In this document: piece after piece, positions 1-4,975 of the stretch
Layout: the number at the start of each line of letters is the position of its first letter
How positions within the stretch are numbered: the first letter of the stretch is position 1
From: Anaerolineae bacterium
Lineage (GTDB): Bacteria > Chloroflexota > Anaerolineae > B4-G1 > DUEL01
Length of the DNA: 5,553 bases
Assembly (NCBI GenBank): GCA_029932895.1
Contig: JAOZPF010000134.1
Location: 2,316-7,868 of the forward strand
Direction of reading: 5' to 3'
Made by a program: the position numbers and the translations under genes
The notes under the pieces: generated by a model
Seen by the model: only the letters and a program-made list of their open reading frames with translations
Databases searched by the model: none
Told to the model about the DNA's origin: nothing

Positions 1-597
1 TACCCCGTTGACTATCACCTGCTGCTGAAGCAATTCGGTCTGGAGGGAAAGCAGAAGGCCTATTTCGGCCAGCTCTCCGGCGGGCAGAAACAGCGGCTCT
101 TTATCGGGCTGGCGTTGATCAACGATCCCGACCTGGTCTTTCTGGATGAGCTGACCACCGGATTGGACCCCCAGGCCCGCCAGGCGATGTGGAAGCTGGT
201 GCGAGAGGTCCGCGGACGGGGCAAGACTGTCTTTCTGACCACCCACTTTATGGAGGAAGCAGAGCAACTGTGCGACCGGGTGGCGATCATCGACCAGGGC
301 CGGATCGTGGCGCTGGACACGCCGGAGAACCTGGTCCACTCGCTGGAGGCCGAGCAGCGGGTGGTCTTTGGCGCAGATGGCGGCCTGAACAAGGAATCTC
401 TGCTGACTGTCCCTGGCGTCACTCGCGTGGAGGAGATCGGGGGACGGGTGGTGGTCTATGGCAAGGGAGATGGTCTGGTTGGCACCGTGGTCAACGCGTT
501 GGAGGCAAACTCCATCCGCTTCCGCGACCTGCGCACCGAGCAGCCAACGCTGGAGGATGTGTTCCTGGCGCTCACGGGGCGAGAGATGCGAGATTGA
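1..597 (+). CDS. ABC transporter ATP-binding protein, 5'-truncated by window edge
   Basis: This is the C-terminal 198 residues of an ABC ATPase that powers export through the permease encoded just downstream. The frame is open from base 1. Visible in order are the signature motif LSGGQKQR (residues 25-32 of the fragment), the Walker B segment LVFLDE with D49 and the catalytic E50, the D-loop TTGLDPQAR, and the H-loop with H82 in TTHFMEEAEQLCD. The Walker A and Q-loop must lie left of the window. A C-terminal extension of about 90 residues ending in LEDVFLALTGRE is typical of the DrrA/CcmA-type ATPases that pair with ABC-2 permeases. The stop is 30 bp before the permease start, so the two are almost certainly one operon. 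The substrate cannot be read from the sequence; drugs, lipids and polysaccharides are all possible for this family. An internal TTG at 115 is not a credible start because conserved motifs lie upstream of it. Confidence 0.97.
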   Translation, partial: YPVDYHLLLKQFGLEGKQKAYFGQLSGGQKQRLFIGLALINDPDLVFLDELTTGLDPQARQAMWKLVREVRGRGKTVFLTTHFMEEAEQLCDRVAIIDQGRIVALDTPENLVHSLEAEQRVVFGADGGLNKESLLTVPGVTRVEEIGGRVVVYGKGDGLVGTVVNALEANSIRFRDLRTEQPTLEDVFLALTGREMRD

Positions 598-613
598 ACC
601 AAGCGTGAAAACG

Positions 614-620
614 AAGGAGG
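614..620 (+). promoter_or_regulatory. Ribosome binding site of the ABC-2 permease
   Basis: AAGGAGG lies 7 nt before the ATG at 628. It is a near-perfect Shine-Dalgarno sequence and fixes the permease start. Confidence 0.9.
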
Positions 621-627
621 TTGGCAA

Positions 628-1371
628 ATGCGCGGCCTGCGGAAATTGACCTGGGTACAGATGAAACTCTACCTGCGGGAGCCTATAGCGACGTTCTTTA
701 CCATCCTCTACGCGCCGCTGATGCTCCTGCTCTTTGGCGCTATCTATGGCAACGACCCTTCGTCCGAGCTGGGAGGGCTGGGGTTTATAGACATCACGGT
801 GCCGGCTTACATCGGGCTGATCATCGTCTCGGTGGGATTGATGAGCGTGCCCATCGGCTTGGCCGCCAACCGCGAAGCGGGGGTCCTGCGCCGTTTCCGC
901 GCCACCCCCCTGCGGCCCATCGCCTATATCATCGCCAGCGTGGCGGGATACTTTGTGATGGCCTTGGCAGGAGTTCTGCTGCTCATCCTGACCGGCAAGA
1001 TCGCCTACAATGTGCGCTTTGAAGGGAACATCCTGAGCATACTGACCGGCTTTACGTTGGGCACGCTCTCCTTCTTCGCTCTGGGCTACTTGATAGCTGG
1101 GCTGGCCCCCACAGCACGCATCGCGCAGACGGTAGGGATGGTGCTCGCCTTCCCCATGATGTTCCTCTCCGGGGCCACCATTCCTCTAGAAGTCCTGCCG
1201 CAGTCGGTGCGCAACGTGAGCCGCTTTATTCCCCTCACCCACGTGGTCTCCCTGCTCCAGGGATTGTGGTTCGGCGATAGCTGGGGGACACACCTGACGG
1301 AGGTGGCAGTGCTGGCGGCAGTGCTGGTGGTAGGAACGGCAGTGGCAGCGCGACTATTCCGCTGGGAGTAG
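628..1371 (+). CDS. ABC-2 type transporter permease
   Basis: This 247-residue integral membrane protein is the translocation subunit of the exporter whose ATPase precedes it. The length is normal for single-domain ABC-2 permeases of the DrrB/YadH type. About six hydrophobic segments are visible: near residues 18-40, 55-78, 98-122, 135-160, 165-185 and a final one near 220-242. The cytoplasmic stretch NREAGVLRRFRATPLRP (about 80-96), between the second and third segments, is a hallmark of the family: a basic 'REAG..RR...TPL' loop that contacts the ATPase. The loop SGATIPLEVLPQ followed by IPLTHVV is also typical of the family. The ATG is set by the strong AAGGAGG 7 nt upstream. The gene ends 68 bp before the convergent lipoprotein gene, with a hairpin between them. 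The transported substrate is unknown. Confidence 0.95.
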   Translation: MRGLRKLTWVQMKLYLREPIATFFTILYAPLMLLLFGAIYGNDPSSELGGLGFIDITVPAYIGLIIVSVGLMSVPIGLAANREAGVLRRFRATPLRPIAYIIASVAGYFVMALAGVLLLILTGKIAYNVRFEGNILSILTGFTLGTLSFFALGYLIAGLAPTARIAQTVGMVLAFPMMFLSGATIPLEVLPQSVRNVSRFIPLTHVVSLLQGLWFGDSWGTHLTEVAVLAAVLVVGTAVAARLFRWE

Positions 1372-1387
1372 CAGCACGACAAAAGCA

Positions 1388-1416
1388 AGGCGGCCAAGGC
1401 TATCCCTTGGCCGCCT
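1388..1416. terminator. Hairpin between convergent genes, possible bidirectional terminator
   Basis: A perfect 12-bp stem (1388-1399 with 1405-1416, core GGCGGCCAAGG / CCTTGGCCGCC) surrounds a 5-nt loop. It lies 17 bp past the permease stop and 24 bp past the stop of the opposite-strand lipoprotein gene. There is no T-tract on the plus strand. The minus strand continues into TTGCTTTT, a weak T-rich tail. Position and stem strength suggest a shared terminator, which is an inference. Confidence 0.65.
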
Positions 1417-1439
1417 CCACATCCTAAAGAAACAGTACG

Positions 1440-2909
1440 CTAGGGCAGGCTACCAGGATGGTAATCCAGTTCGGTGACATAGAGCGTGCCCGGGACATAG
1501 TCGCCGGAACTGTAACTAGCCACCCAGATGTCGATCTGCCCCTGCGGCGGGTTGGCTATATCCACCAGCGGGTTCCAACCACCCCCGGTATAGGGCGAGT
1601 CATCATTGCAGTGCCAGTTACCATAGGCGTCGTTGATCACCAGACGGGTGTCGTCACTCGCGCCGTTGGCCACGAAAAAGATGCGCAGGTTGCTAGAGTT
1701 GCCCGACCAGTTGATCCGAAAGTCCGGCGCACTGGTGGCATACCCGCCACACCCGGCGCCAAGCCCCAGGCTCCCCACATCAACGGAGCCGCCACTCGTC
1801 ATATCGACCGTGTACGGGTCCGGCACAAAGCCCGCGGCCAGGTCCACCGAGCCATAGTTCGGTGCGGCCGTAAAGTCAAGACCCGCTCCGCCGCCAGGAG
1901 GCTGACCACCACCAGAGGGATCACCAGGATGATAATCCAGCTCGGTGACATAGAGCGTGCCCGCGACATAGTCGCCGGAACTGTAACTAGCCACCCAGAT
2001 GTCGATCTGCCCCTGCGGCGGGTTGGCTATATCCACCAGCGGGTTCCAACCACCCCCGGTATAGGGCGAGTCATCATTGCAGTGCCAGTTACCATAGGCG
2101 TCGTTGATCACCAGACGGGTGTCGTCACTCGCGCCGTTGGCCACGAAAAAGATGCGCAGGTTGCTAGAGTTGCCCGACCAGTTGATCCGAAAGTCCGGCG
2201 CACTGGTGGCATACCCGCCACACCCGGCGCCAAGCCCCAGGCTCCCCACATCAACGGAGCCGCCACTCGTCATATCGACCGTGTACGGGTCCGGCACAAA
2301 GCCCGCGGCCAGGTCCACCGAGCCATAGTTCGGTGCGGCCGTAAAGTCAAGACCCGCTCCGCCGCCGGGCGGCTGCCCGCCGCCAGGAGGCTGAGCGGTA
2401 CCAGTGACGCTCCAGGTCGTCGCTCCGCCGATGGTCCAGTTCCACTCGGTGGCGAGCTGATTGTGGTCGCAGTCGTCGGCTCGCAGGTCGTAGGCCCCCA
2501 CAGGGACAGAAAAAGTGCGGTTTGCGCCAGGGCCTACCGTCTCGCTCGAACCCAGCCAGTCGTCGCCCCAGGTCGAATCAGTGACGGGGGAGATATAGAC
2601 ATGGCAGATCGTCTGGCTCGAGTTATTGACCATAGTGAGATCAGCCGTACCGCCACCACTGGGCGGTTGGGCGGTGGGCTGAGAGGGTGGTTGCGCCGGC
2701 GGCTGAGAAGGCGGTTTGTCACCGCCAGGAGGCTGCCCTCCGCTGGGGGGTTGCCCACCACTGGGGGGCTGCCCACCACTGGGAGGCTGAACAGTGGGCT
2801 GAGAGGGCGCTGTCGTGGGCGGCACGGCCGTCTCCCCTCCTCCCACACTGCACGCCAGGGCAGCCACGACCAACAGAGCTGCCGCAAATCCTAACCATTT
2901 AGCTTTCAT
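1440..2909 (-). CDS. Predicted secreted lipoprotein with two near-identical C-terminal domains
   Basis: The product is a 489-residue exported protein of unknown function. Residues 1-20 are a signal peptide (K2, K4, hydrophobic core, then A-A-L-A-C20). C20 is the probable lipidated residue, although the lipobox is imperfect because Ala occupies the -3 position. Residues 21-87 form a Pro/Gln/Gly/Ser linker with three QPPSGG repeats, probably a cell-wall or surface spacer. Residues 88-170 form a first domain (NNSSQTICHVYISP, WGDDWLGSSETV, YDLRADDCD) that resembles a module recalled from Chloroflexota lipoproteins. Residues 186-328 and 343-485 are two copies of another domain, separated by a Gly/Pro linker. 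Each copy has GGSVDV, GYATSAPDF, LRIFFVA, CNDD and GQIDIWV, and two cysteines (C230/C277 and C387/C434) that could form disulfides. The domain recalls beta-sandwich modules of the PPC-like type seen beside secreted peptidases; this is from memory and was not searched. No catalytic motif is visible. Confidence 0.88.
   Translation of the reverse strand: MKAKWLGFAAALLVVAALACSVGGGETAVPPTTAPSQPTVQPPSGGQPPSGGQPPSGGQPPGGDKPPSQPPAQPPSQPTAQPPSGGGTADLTMVNNSSQTICHVYISPVTDSTWGDDWLGSSETVGPGANRTFSVPVGAYDLRADDCDHNQLATEWNWTIGGATTWSVTGTAQPPGGGQPPGGGAGLDFTAAPNYGSVDLAAGFVPDPYTVDMTSGGSVDVGSLGLGAGCGGYATSAPDFRINWSGNSSNLRIFFVANGASDDTRLVINDAYGNWHCNDDSPYTGGGWNPLVDIANPPQGQIDIWVASYSSGDYVAGTLYVTELDYHPGDPSGGGQPPGGGAGLDFTAAPNYGSVDLAAGFVPDPYTVDMTSGGSVDVGSLGLGAGCGGYATSAPDFRINWSGNSSNLRIFFVANGASDDTRLVINDAYGNWHCNDDSPYTGGGWNPLVDIANPPQGQIDIWVASYSSGDYVPGTLYVTELDYHPGSLP
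1452..1895. repeat. Intragenic direct repeat, copy A (period 471 bp)
   Basis: This copy encodes the last domain of the two-domain lipoprotein. Compared base by base with copy B, 471 bp further right, only three differences appear (at 1461, 1470 and 1493). The 402 bp from 1494 to 1895 are identical, synonymous positions included. The substitution at 1493 changes Ala to Pro (GDYVAG versus GDYVPG). Confidence 0.97.
1923..2366. repeat. Intragenic direct repeat, copy B (period 471 bp)
   Basis: This is the partner of copy A and encodes the first of the two identical domains. The identity ends abruptly at 2366, inside the Gly/Pro-rich linker coding sequence, where GC-rich short repeats flank both copies. 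Those repeats are a plausible site for unequal crossing-over or slippage. Confidence 0.97.
2731..2784. repeat. 18-bp tandem repeat encoding the QPPSGG linker
   Basis: Three consecutive 18-bp units (2731-2748, 2749-2766, 2767-2784) of the form GGCTGCCCACCACTGGGG, with a few substitutions, encode QPPSGG units of the linker on the minus strand. Partial units continue on both sides. Such repeats usually vary in number by replication slippage without changing the reading frame. Confidence 0.9.
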
Positions 2910-2911
2910 CT

Positions 2912-2920
2912 CTCCTCCTC
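2912..2920 (-). promoter_or_regulatory. Ribosome binding site of the two-domain lipoprotein gene
   Basis: On the minus strand GAGGAGGAG lies just upstream of the ATG at 2909, with AGGAGG at a short 4-nt spacing. It supports the chosen start, which is also the start that gives a proper signal peptide. Confidence 0.8.
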
Positions 2921-2998
2921 ATATTGAATTTCCTTAACTTTCCTAGACGATACTCCCCGGCCAGAACCGTGGGGAATAGGGGGAAGCAGAGCCAACTC

Positions 2999-3571
2999 TT
3001 ACGGAAGATTGTCGGGATCATAGTCAAGCTCAGTGACATAGAGCGTGCCGGCGACATAGTCACTCGAGCTATAGCTGCCGACCCAGATGTCGATCTGCCC
3101 CTCGGCCGGATTGGGTATATCCACCAGCGGGTTCCAACCGGAAAAGTCGTCGTTGCAGTAATAGTTGCCGCGCGCGTCGTTCACGATCAGGGTGGCATCC
3201 TCGTTCTCGTCATCAGCGACGAAAAAGATGCGCAGGTTGCTGGACGAACCCGACCACTGGATGCGAAAGTCGGGAGCGCTGGTGGCATAGCCCGTGCAGT
3301 CGGAACCCAGGTCCAGCCCGTCGACATCGACGGAGCCGCCGCTGGTAACACTGACCATGTACGGGTCAGAGGCGAACCCTGCGGCCAAACTCTCCACCCC
3401 AAAGTTGGGCTCCAGCGTATAGTCCAACCCGCCGGTTGCCGGCGGCTGAACGTTGGACGGCGGGGCAGTAGTGGGCGCTGGCGGTTGGGTCTCTACCCCT
3501 CCCCCGCCGCAAGCCAGACCAGCTATGACCAACAGCGCCGCAGCCAACATCAACAAAGAATACCTCTTCAT
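2999..3571 (-). CDS. Predicted secreted lipoprotein with one copy of the repeated domain
   Basis: The product is a 190-residue exported protein of unknown function, a paralogue of the next gene downstream. Residues 1-21 form a signal peptide (MKRY, hydrophobic core, G-L-A-C21), with C21 the likely lipidation site, followed by GGGG and a short Pro/Thr-rich linker to about residue 47. Residues 48-186 form one domain that matches both modules of the 489-residue protein at roughly 70% by eye. It has the same GGSVDV, GYATSAPDF, LRIFFVA, CNDD and GQIDIWV blocks, cysteines at 92 and 139, and is four residues shorter after CNDD. The frame stays open to an ATG at 3706, but the start at 3571 is preferred because it has a GGAGAGGAG ribosome site and begins the signal peptide directly. 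The two lipoprotein genes are 89 bp apart and may be co-transcribed. Confidence 0.88.
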   Translation of the reverse strand: MKRYSLLMLAAALLVIAGLACGGGGVETQPPAPTTAPPSNVQPPATGGLDYTLEPNFGVESLAAGFASDPYMVSVTSGGSVDVDGLDLGSDCTGYATSAPDFRIQWSGSSSNLRIFFVADDENEDATLIVNDARGNYYCNDDFSGWNPLVDIPNPAEGQIDIWVGSYSSSDYVAGTLYVTELDYDPDNLP

Positions 3572-3573
3572 AT

Positions 3574-3584
3574 CTCCTCTCCTC
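3574..3584 (-). promoter_or_regulatory. Ribosome binding site that decides the lipoprotein start
   Basis: On the minus strand GAGGAGAGGAG lies 2 nt before the ATG at 3571, with the AGGAGA core 6 nt away. It favours this start over the in-frame ATGs at 3586 and 3706, neither of which leads directly into a signal peptide. Confidence 0.7.
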
Positions 3585-3803
3585 ATTTCAAGTTGTGACA
3601 ACAAGTTATCAAAGAACACCCTTGATATTCTCGCCCACCTCCTCCCTGTGCCTTTATCCCTATGCGGGCAACTGCTCAGCTCACCTTTCCAGCCAGCCAC
3701 CCGCAAATGGGAGAAGGGAAAGAGGTTTGCGAGCGGCCTTGCCGCCCTCGAATCCCTATCCCTCCTCCCCTTGGCACAAGAAAGGCAGCCAGGGATGGGC
3801 GGC
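3585..3803. other. Upstream region of the lipoprotein genes, no gene seen
   Basis: The spacer between the divergent lipoprotein and zinc-ribbon genes begins here. All open frames are short and compositionally unlike the neighbouring genes. Visible signals are a small palindrome GTTGT-G-ACAAC at 3592-3602, directly upstream of the lipoprotein ribosome site, and a broken GC-rich stem around 3729-3751. No convincing -10/-35 pair for the minus-strand lipoprotein genes was found, although one must lie here if they are transcribed from their own promoter. Confidence 0.5.
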
Positions 3804-3831
3804 TTGAGCAGCAGTTCCTATGTAGTATAAA
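3804..3831 (+). promoter_or_regulatory. Candidate promoter producing a long leader to the zinc-ribbon operon
   Basis: TTGAGC (3804-3809), a 16-nt spacer and TATAAA (3826-3831) form a moderate sigma-70-like promoter. A transcript starting near 3838 would carry a leader of about 170 nt, including the inverted repeat at 3897-3973, before the gene at 4008. Confidence 0.4.
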
Positions 3832-3896
3832 AGCAACTAGCCATGATGTCAACCGAAGATCTACCGGCCTTCGGACCCAAGTTCGGACCTCCTCGG

Positions 3897-3973
3897 GCTG
3901 GTGGCGGGGCGACAGCGTGGTGGTCCCCCCGGAAGGGGAAGCGGAATCCGCAGCTTGGCGGGTTGCCACCAGC
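3897..3973. repeat. 9-bp inverted repeat enclosing a structured 59-nt loop
   Basis: GCTGGTGGC (3897-3905) is the exact reverse complement of GCCACCAGC (3965-3973). Inside are a CCCC-GGAA-GGGG hairpin with a GNRA-type loop (3927-3938) and a small GCGG/CCGC hairpin (3941-3951). A second TGGTGG at 3918-3923 could pair with the same right arm (3966-3971), so two exclusive folds are possible. It sits directly upstream of the zinc-ribbon operon and may be a cis-acting leader RNA. No known riboswitch or T-box signature was recognised. Confidence 0.5.
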
Positions 3974-3990
3974 GCAATCTTGACTATACT
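3963..3990 (+). promoter_or_regulatory. Candidate proximal promoter of the zinc-ribbon/phosphatase operon
   Basis: TTGCCA (3963-3968), a 16-nt spacer and TATACT (3985-3990) each match five of six consensus positions. Transcription would begin near 3997, leaving a leader of about 11 nt with the ribosome site almost at the 5' end. The -35 box overlaps the right arm of the inverted repeat, so a protein bound there could block it. Confidence 0.55.
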
Positions 3991-3994
3991 CGAT

Positions 3995-4003
3995 GGAGGA
4001 GGG
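3995..4003 (+). promoter_or_regulatory. Ribosome binding site that decides the zinc-ribbon start
   Basis: GGAGGAGGG lies 4-5 nt before the ATG at 4008. It overlaps the alternative ATG at 3993, which has no ribosome site of its own and would lie upstream of the transcript start predicted from the proximal promoter. Confidence 0.75.
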
Positions 4004-4007
4004 TGAG

Positions 4008-4322
4008 ATGTTCGCGTTCGATGAGCAGGATGAAGAGTACGGCATCGGTGAAGGCCAATGCCTGGGCTGCGACACGTGGGGACGAGTGGACGACCTGGGC
4101 TTGTGCGAAAAGTGCGGGGCCAAGTTCGAGCGGGACATGCTGCGCCTGCGGAACTGGGACTATTCGGCAACTGCTTTCGGGCTACCCCCCGCAGCGTGTG
4201 AAGAGGCTCGCCGCCAGGTGATTGCCGAATTTGGCCAAGCGCTGGAGTTGGTCACGGAGGAAGTGCCGCCGCAAGAGCGCCACCATTCAGGCCGGCGAAA
4301 GAAGCGACGGCACAGACGATGA
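4008..4322 (+). CDS. Small zinc-ribbon protein with a basic C-terminal tail
   Basis: The product is a 104-residue cytoplasmic protein that was not recognised as a named family. Residues 1-16 are acidic. C18-x2-C21 and C33-x2-C36 form a four-cysteine zinc ribbon with a 'LGLCEKCGAKFERD' second knuckle. A conserved-looking segment LRNWDYSATAFGLPP (47-61) follows, then a predicted helix (62-86) and a strongly basic tail ending RRKKRRHRR. The ribbon plus basic tail suggests nucleic-acid or protein binding; this is an inference. An in-frame ATG at 3993 would add five residues, but the ribosome site favours 4008. Its stop overlaps the start of the phosphatase gene in ATGA, implying translational coupling and perhaps a shared task. 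Confidence 0.85.
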   Translation: MFAFDEQDEEYGIGEGQCLGCDTWGRVDDLGLCEKCGAKFERDMLRLRNWDYSATAFGLPPAACEEARRQVIAEFGQALELVTEEVPPQERHHSGRRKKRRHRR

Positions 4323-4759
4323 ACCAGGTTCTCGACTGGCTCTACGTCGGCACGTACCGGGACGCGGAGAACTATGAATTGCTGAAAGAGGCCGGCGTCC
4401 AGGCTGTGCTCTCGTTGGCCTACCCCGTCGAGCACCCCGACATCCTGGTCGGATACACCCCTTTCGACGACGGCGCGCCGATCCCCGAGGAATCCCTGTA
4501 CCGGGCGCTCCGCTTCGTGCGGCGACAAAAGCGGGCCGGGCATAAGGTGCTGATCGCCTGCAGCGGCGGGGTCAGCCGCTCGCCGTCGATTGCCATTGCC
4601 GTGCTGCACGAGCTAGAGGGCTACCCGCTGGTGGAGGCCTTTCGCACCGTATTGAGCCGCGTGCCCAGCGCCTTCCCCGACCCGACGGTGTGGAACTCGC
4701 TCTGCCGCTTCTACCGGCAGATGGTCAGCGTCAATGATGTGTGGCCCAACCGCGCCTGA
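4319..4759 (+). CDS. Dual-specificity-type protein phosphatase with atypical P-loop
   Basis: This 146-residue protein belongs to the cysteine-based protein tyrosine/dual-specificity phosphatase superfamily, which removes phosphate from Tyr, Ser/Thr or other substrates through a phospho-cysteine intermediate. The start NQVLDWLYVGTYRDAEN is typical of small DSPs. The catalytic loop is CSGGVSRS, with nucleophile C81 and phosphate-binding R87 (CX5R). The likely general acid is D50 or D51 in PFDDG. The C-terminal helix region EAFRTVLSRVPSAFPDP also fits small DSPs. The His that normally precedes the nucleophile (HCxxGxxR) is Ala80 here, and the usual Ala of HCxAGxSR is Gly83. The start ATG overlaps the upstream stop by 4 nt, and no separate ribosome site is visible, so translation probably depends on the zinc-ribbon gene. 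The target is unknown; a bacterial protein kinase substrate or a nucleotide is possible. Confidence 0.92.
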   Translation: MNQVLDWLYVGTYRDAENYELLKEAGVQAVLSLAYPVEHPDILVGYTPFDDGAPIPEESLYRALRFVRRQKRAGHKVLIACSGGVSRSPSIAIAVLHELEGYPLVEAFRTVLSRVPSAFPDPTVWNSLCRFYRQMVSVNDVWPNRA

Positions 4760-4805
4760 ATCGCGCGCTCTCTCTGGCACGAGAGGCACAAACGACAGAC
4801 GGTAA

Positions 4806-4834
4806 TTGCGTTCTTCCCGTCCGTGTGCTATACT
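4806..4834 (+). promoter_or_regulatory. Extended -10 promoter of the candidate small RNA
   Basis: TTGCGT (4806-4811), an exact 17-nt spacer and TATACT (4829-4834) preceded by TGC form a TGn extended -10 element. This is the best promoter-like sequence in the window. The predicted start is near 4841. No protein-coding gene follows for 300 bp, pointing to a non-coding transcript. Confidence 0.65.
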
Positions 4835-4855
4835 CCTGATAGTCACAATATAATG

Positions 4856-4886
4856 AAAAACCTCGGCGCTCGTACGGAGCCCGAGG
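4856..4886 (-). terminator. Minus-strand hairpin followed by T5
   Basis: Read on the minus strand, a 10-bp interrupted stem (CCTCGG, GCTC, loop, GAGC, CCGAGG) is followed directly by TTTTT, a textbook intrinsic terminator shape. No minus-strand gene lies upstream of it in the window, so it would stop antisense transcription or end a short antisense RNA. On the plus strand the same helix is the first hairpin of the candidate small RNA. Confidence 0.55.
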
Positions 4887-4937
4887 TAGCGTCCGGGGCG
4901 GGCGAATCGCCCCAGCGGTTCGAATGCTACCACATCG

Positions 4938-4975
4938 CCCGCCGAAAGTCAAACTGTCGGCGGGGTTCGCTTTTT
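4938..4975 (+). terminator. Intrinsic terminator of the candidate small RNA
   Basis: CCCGCCGA (4938-4945) pairs perfectly with TCGGCGGG (4957-4964) over 8 bp with an 11-nt loop. TTTTT lies at 4971-4975 after a 6-nt gap. The gap is longer than ideal, which lowers the expected efficiency and leaves room for read-through toward the helicase gene. Confidence 0.6.

Larger units (their letters stand above)
4841..4975 (+). ncRNA. Candidate small non-coding RNA, about 135 nt
   Basis: The segment is bounded by a strong promoter and a hairpin plus T-tract terminator, and it is rich in helices. Hairpin 1 spans 4861-4886 (CCTCGG/CCGAGG plus GCTC/GAGC, loop GTACG). A longer-range stem GGTAGC/GCTACC (4885-4890 with 4926-4931) encloses a GGGGCG/CGCCCC hairpin (4895-4913). 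The palindrome TTCGAA at 4919-4924 would be unpaired and could dimerise. Hairpin 1 and the long stem share two bases and compete at their boundary. The only ORF (ATG at 4853) has no ribosome site and reads through the terminator, so coding is unlikely. The sequence does not match tRNA, SRP RNA, tmRNA or 6S RNA as far as can be judged by eye. It may act in trans, or be a leader for the helicase gene if termination is regulated. Confidence 0.45.

Noticed and set aside
1458..2894. 478-codon open frame on the plus strand across the lipoprotein gene
   Set aside because: It lies opposite a gene with a signal peptide, good ribosome site and recognisable domains. Its length follows from GC-rich codon phase and the internal duplication, and its product is an Arg/Val/Thr-rich sequence without domains.
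2921..2998. Terminator or promoter between the two lipoprotein genes
   Set aside because: Only a short bulged stem (CCC-A-CGG / CCG-GGG) without a T-tract, and no credible -10/-35 pair on the minus strand, could be seen.
3592..3602. GTTGT-G-ACAAC palindrome as an operator of the lipoprotein genes
   Set aside because: A 5-bp palindrome is expected often by chance, and no partner promoter was located; it is noted only within the spacer description.
3897..3973. T-box, SRP RNA or cobalamin riboswitch
   Set aside because: The GGAA-capped hairpin and GGTGG strings are suggestive, but the T-box core (GGTGGNACCGCG), the SRP asymmetric loop motif and a B12 box are all absent.
3662..4006. 114-codon plus-strand frame ending just before the zinc-ribbon start
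   Set aside because: It has no ribosome site, its composition is random-looking, it crosses the promoter-like sites and the inverted repeat, and it has no recognisable domain.
4885..4934. tRNA or tRNA-like gene (GGTAGCG/TGCTACC acceptor-like stem with a GGTTCGAAT T-loop-like string)
   Set aside because: Only about 48 nt lie between the arms, the T-stem does not pair correctly, and no D-arm or anticodon arm fits.
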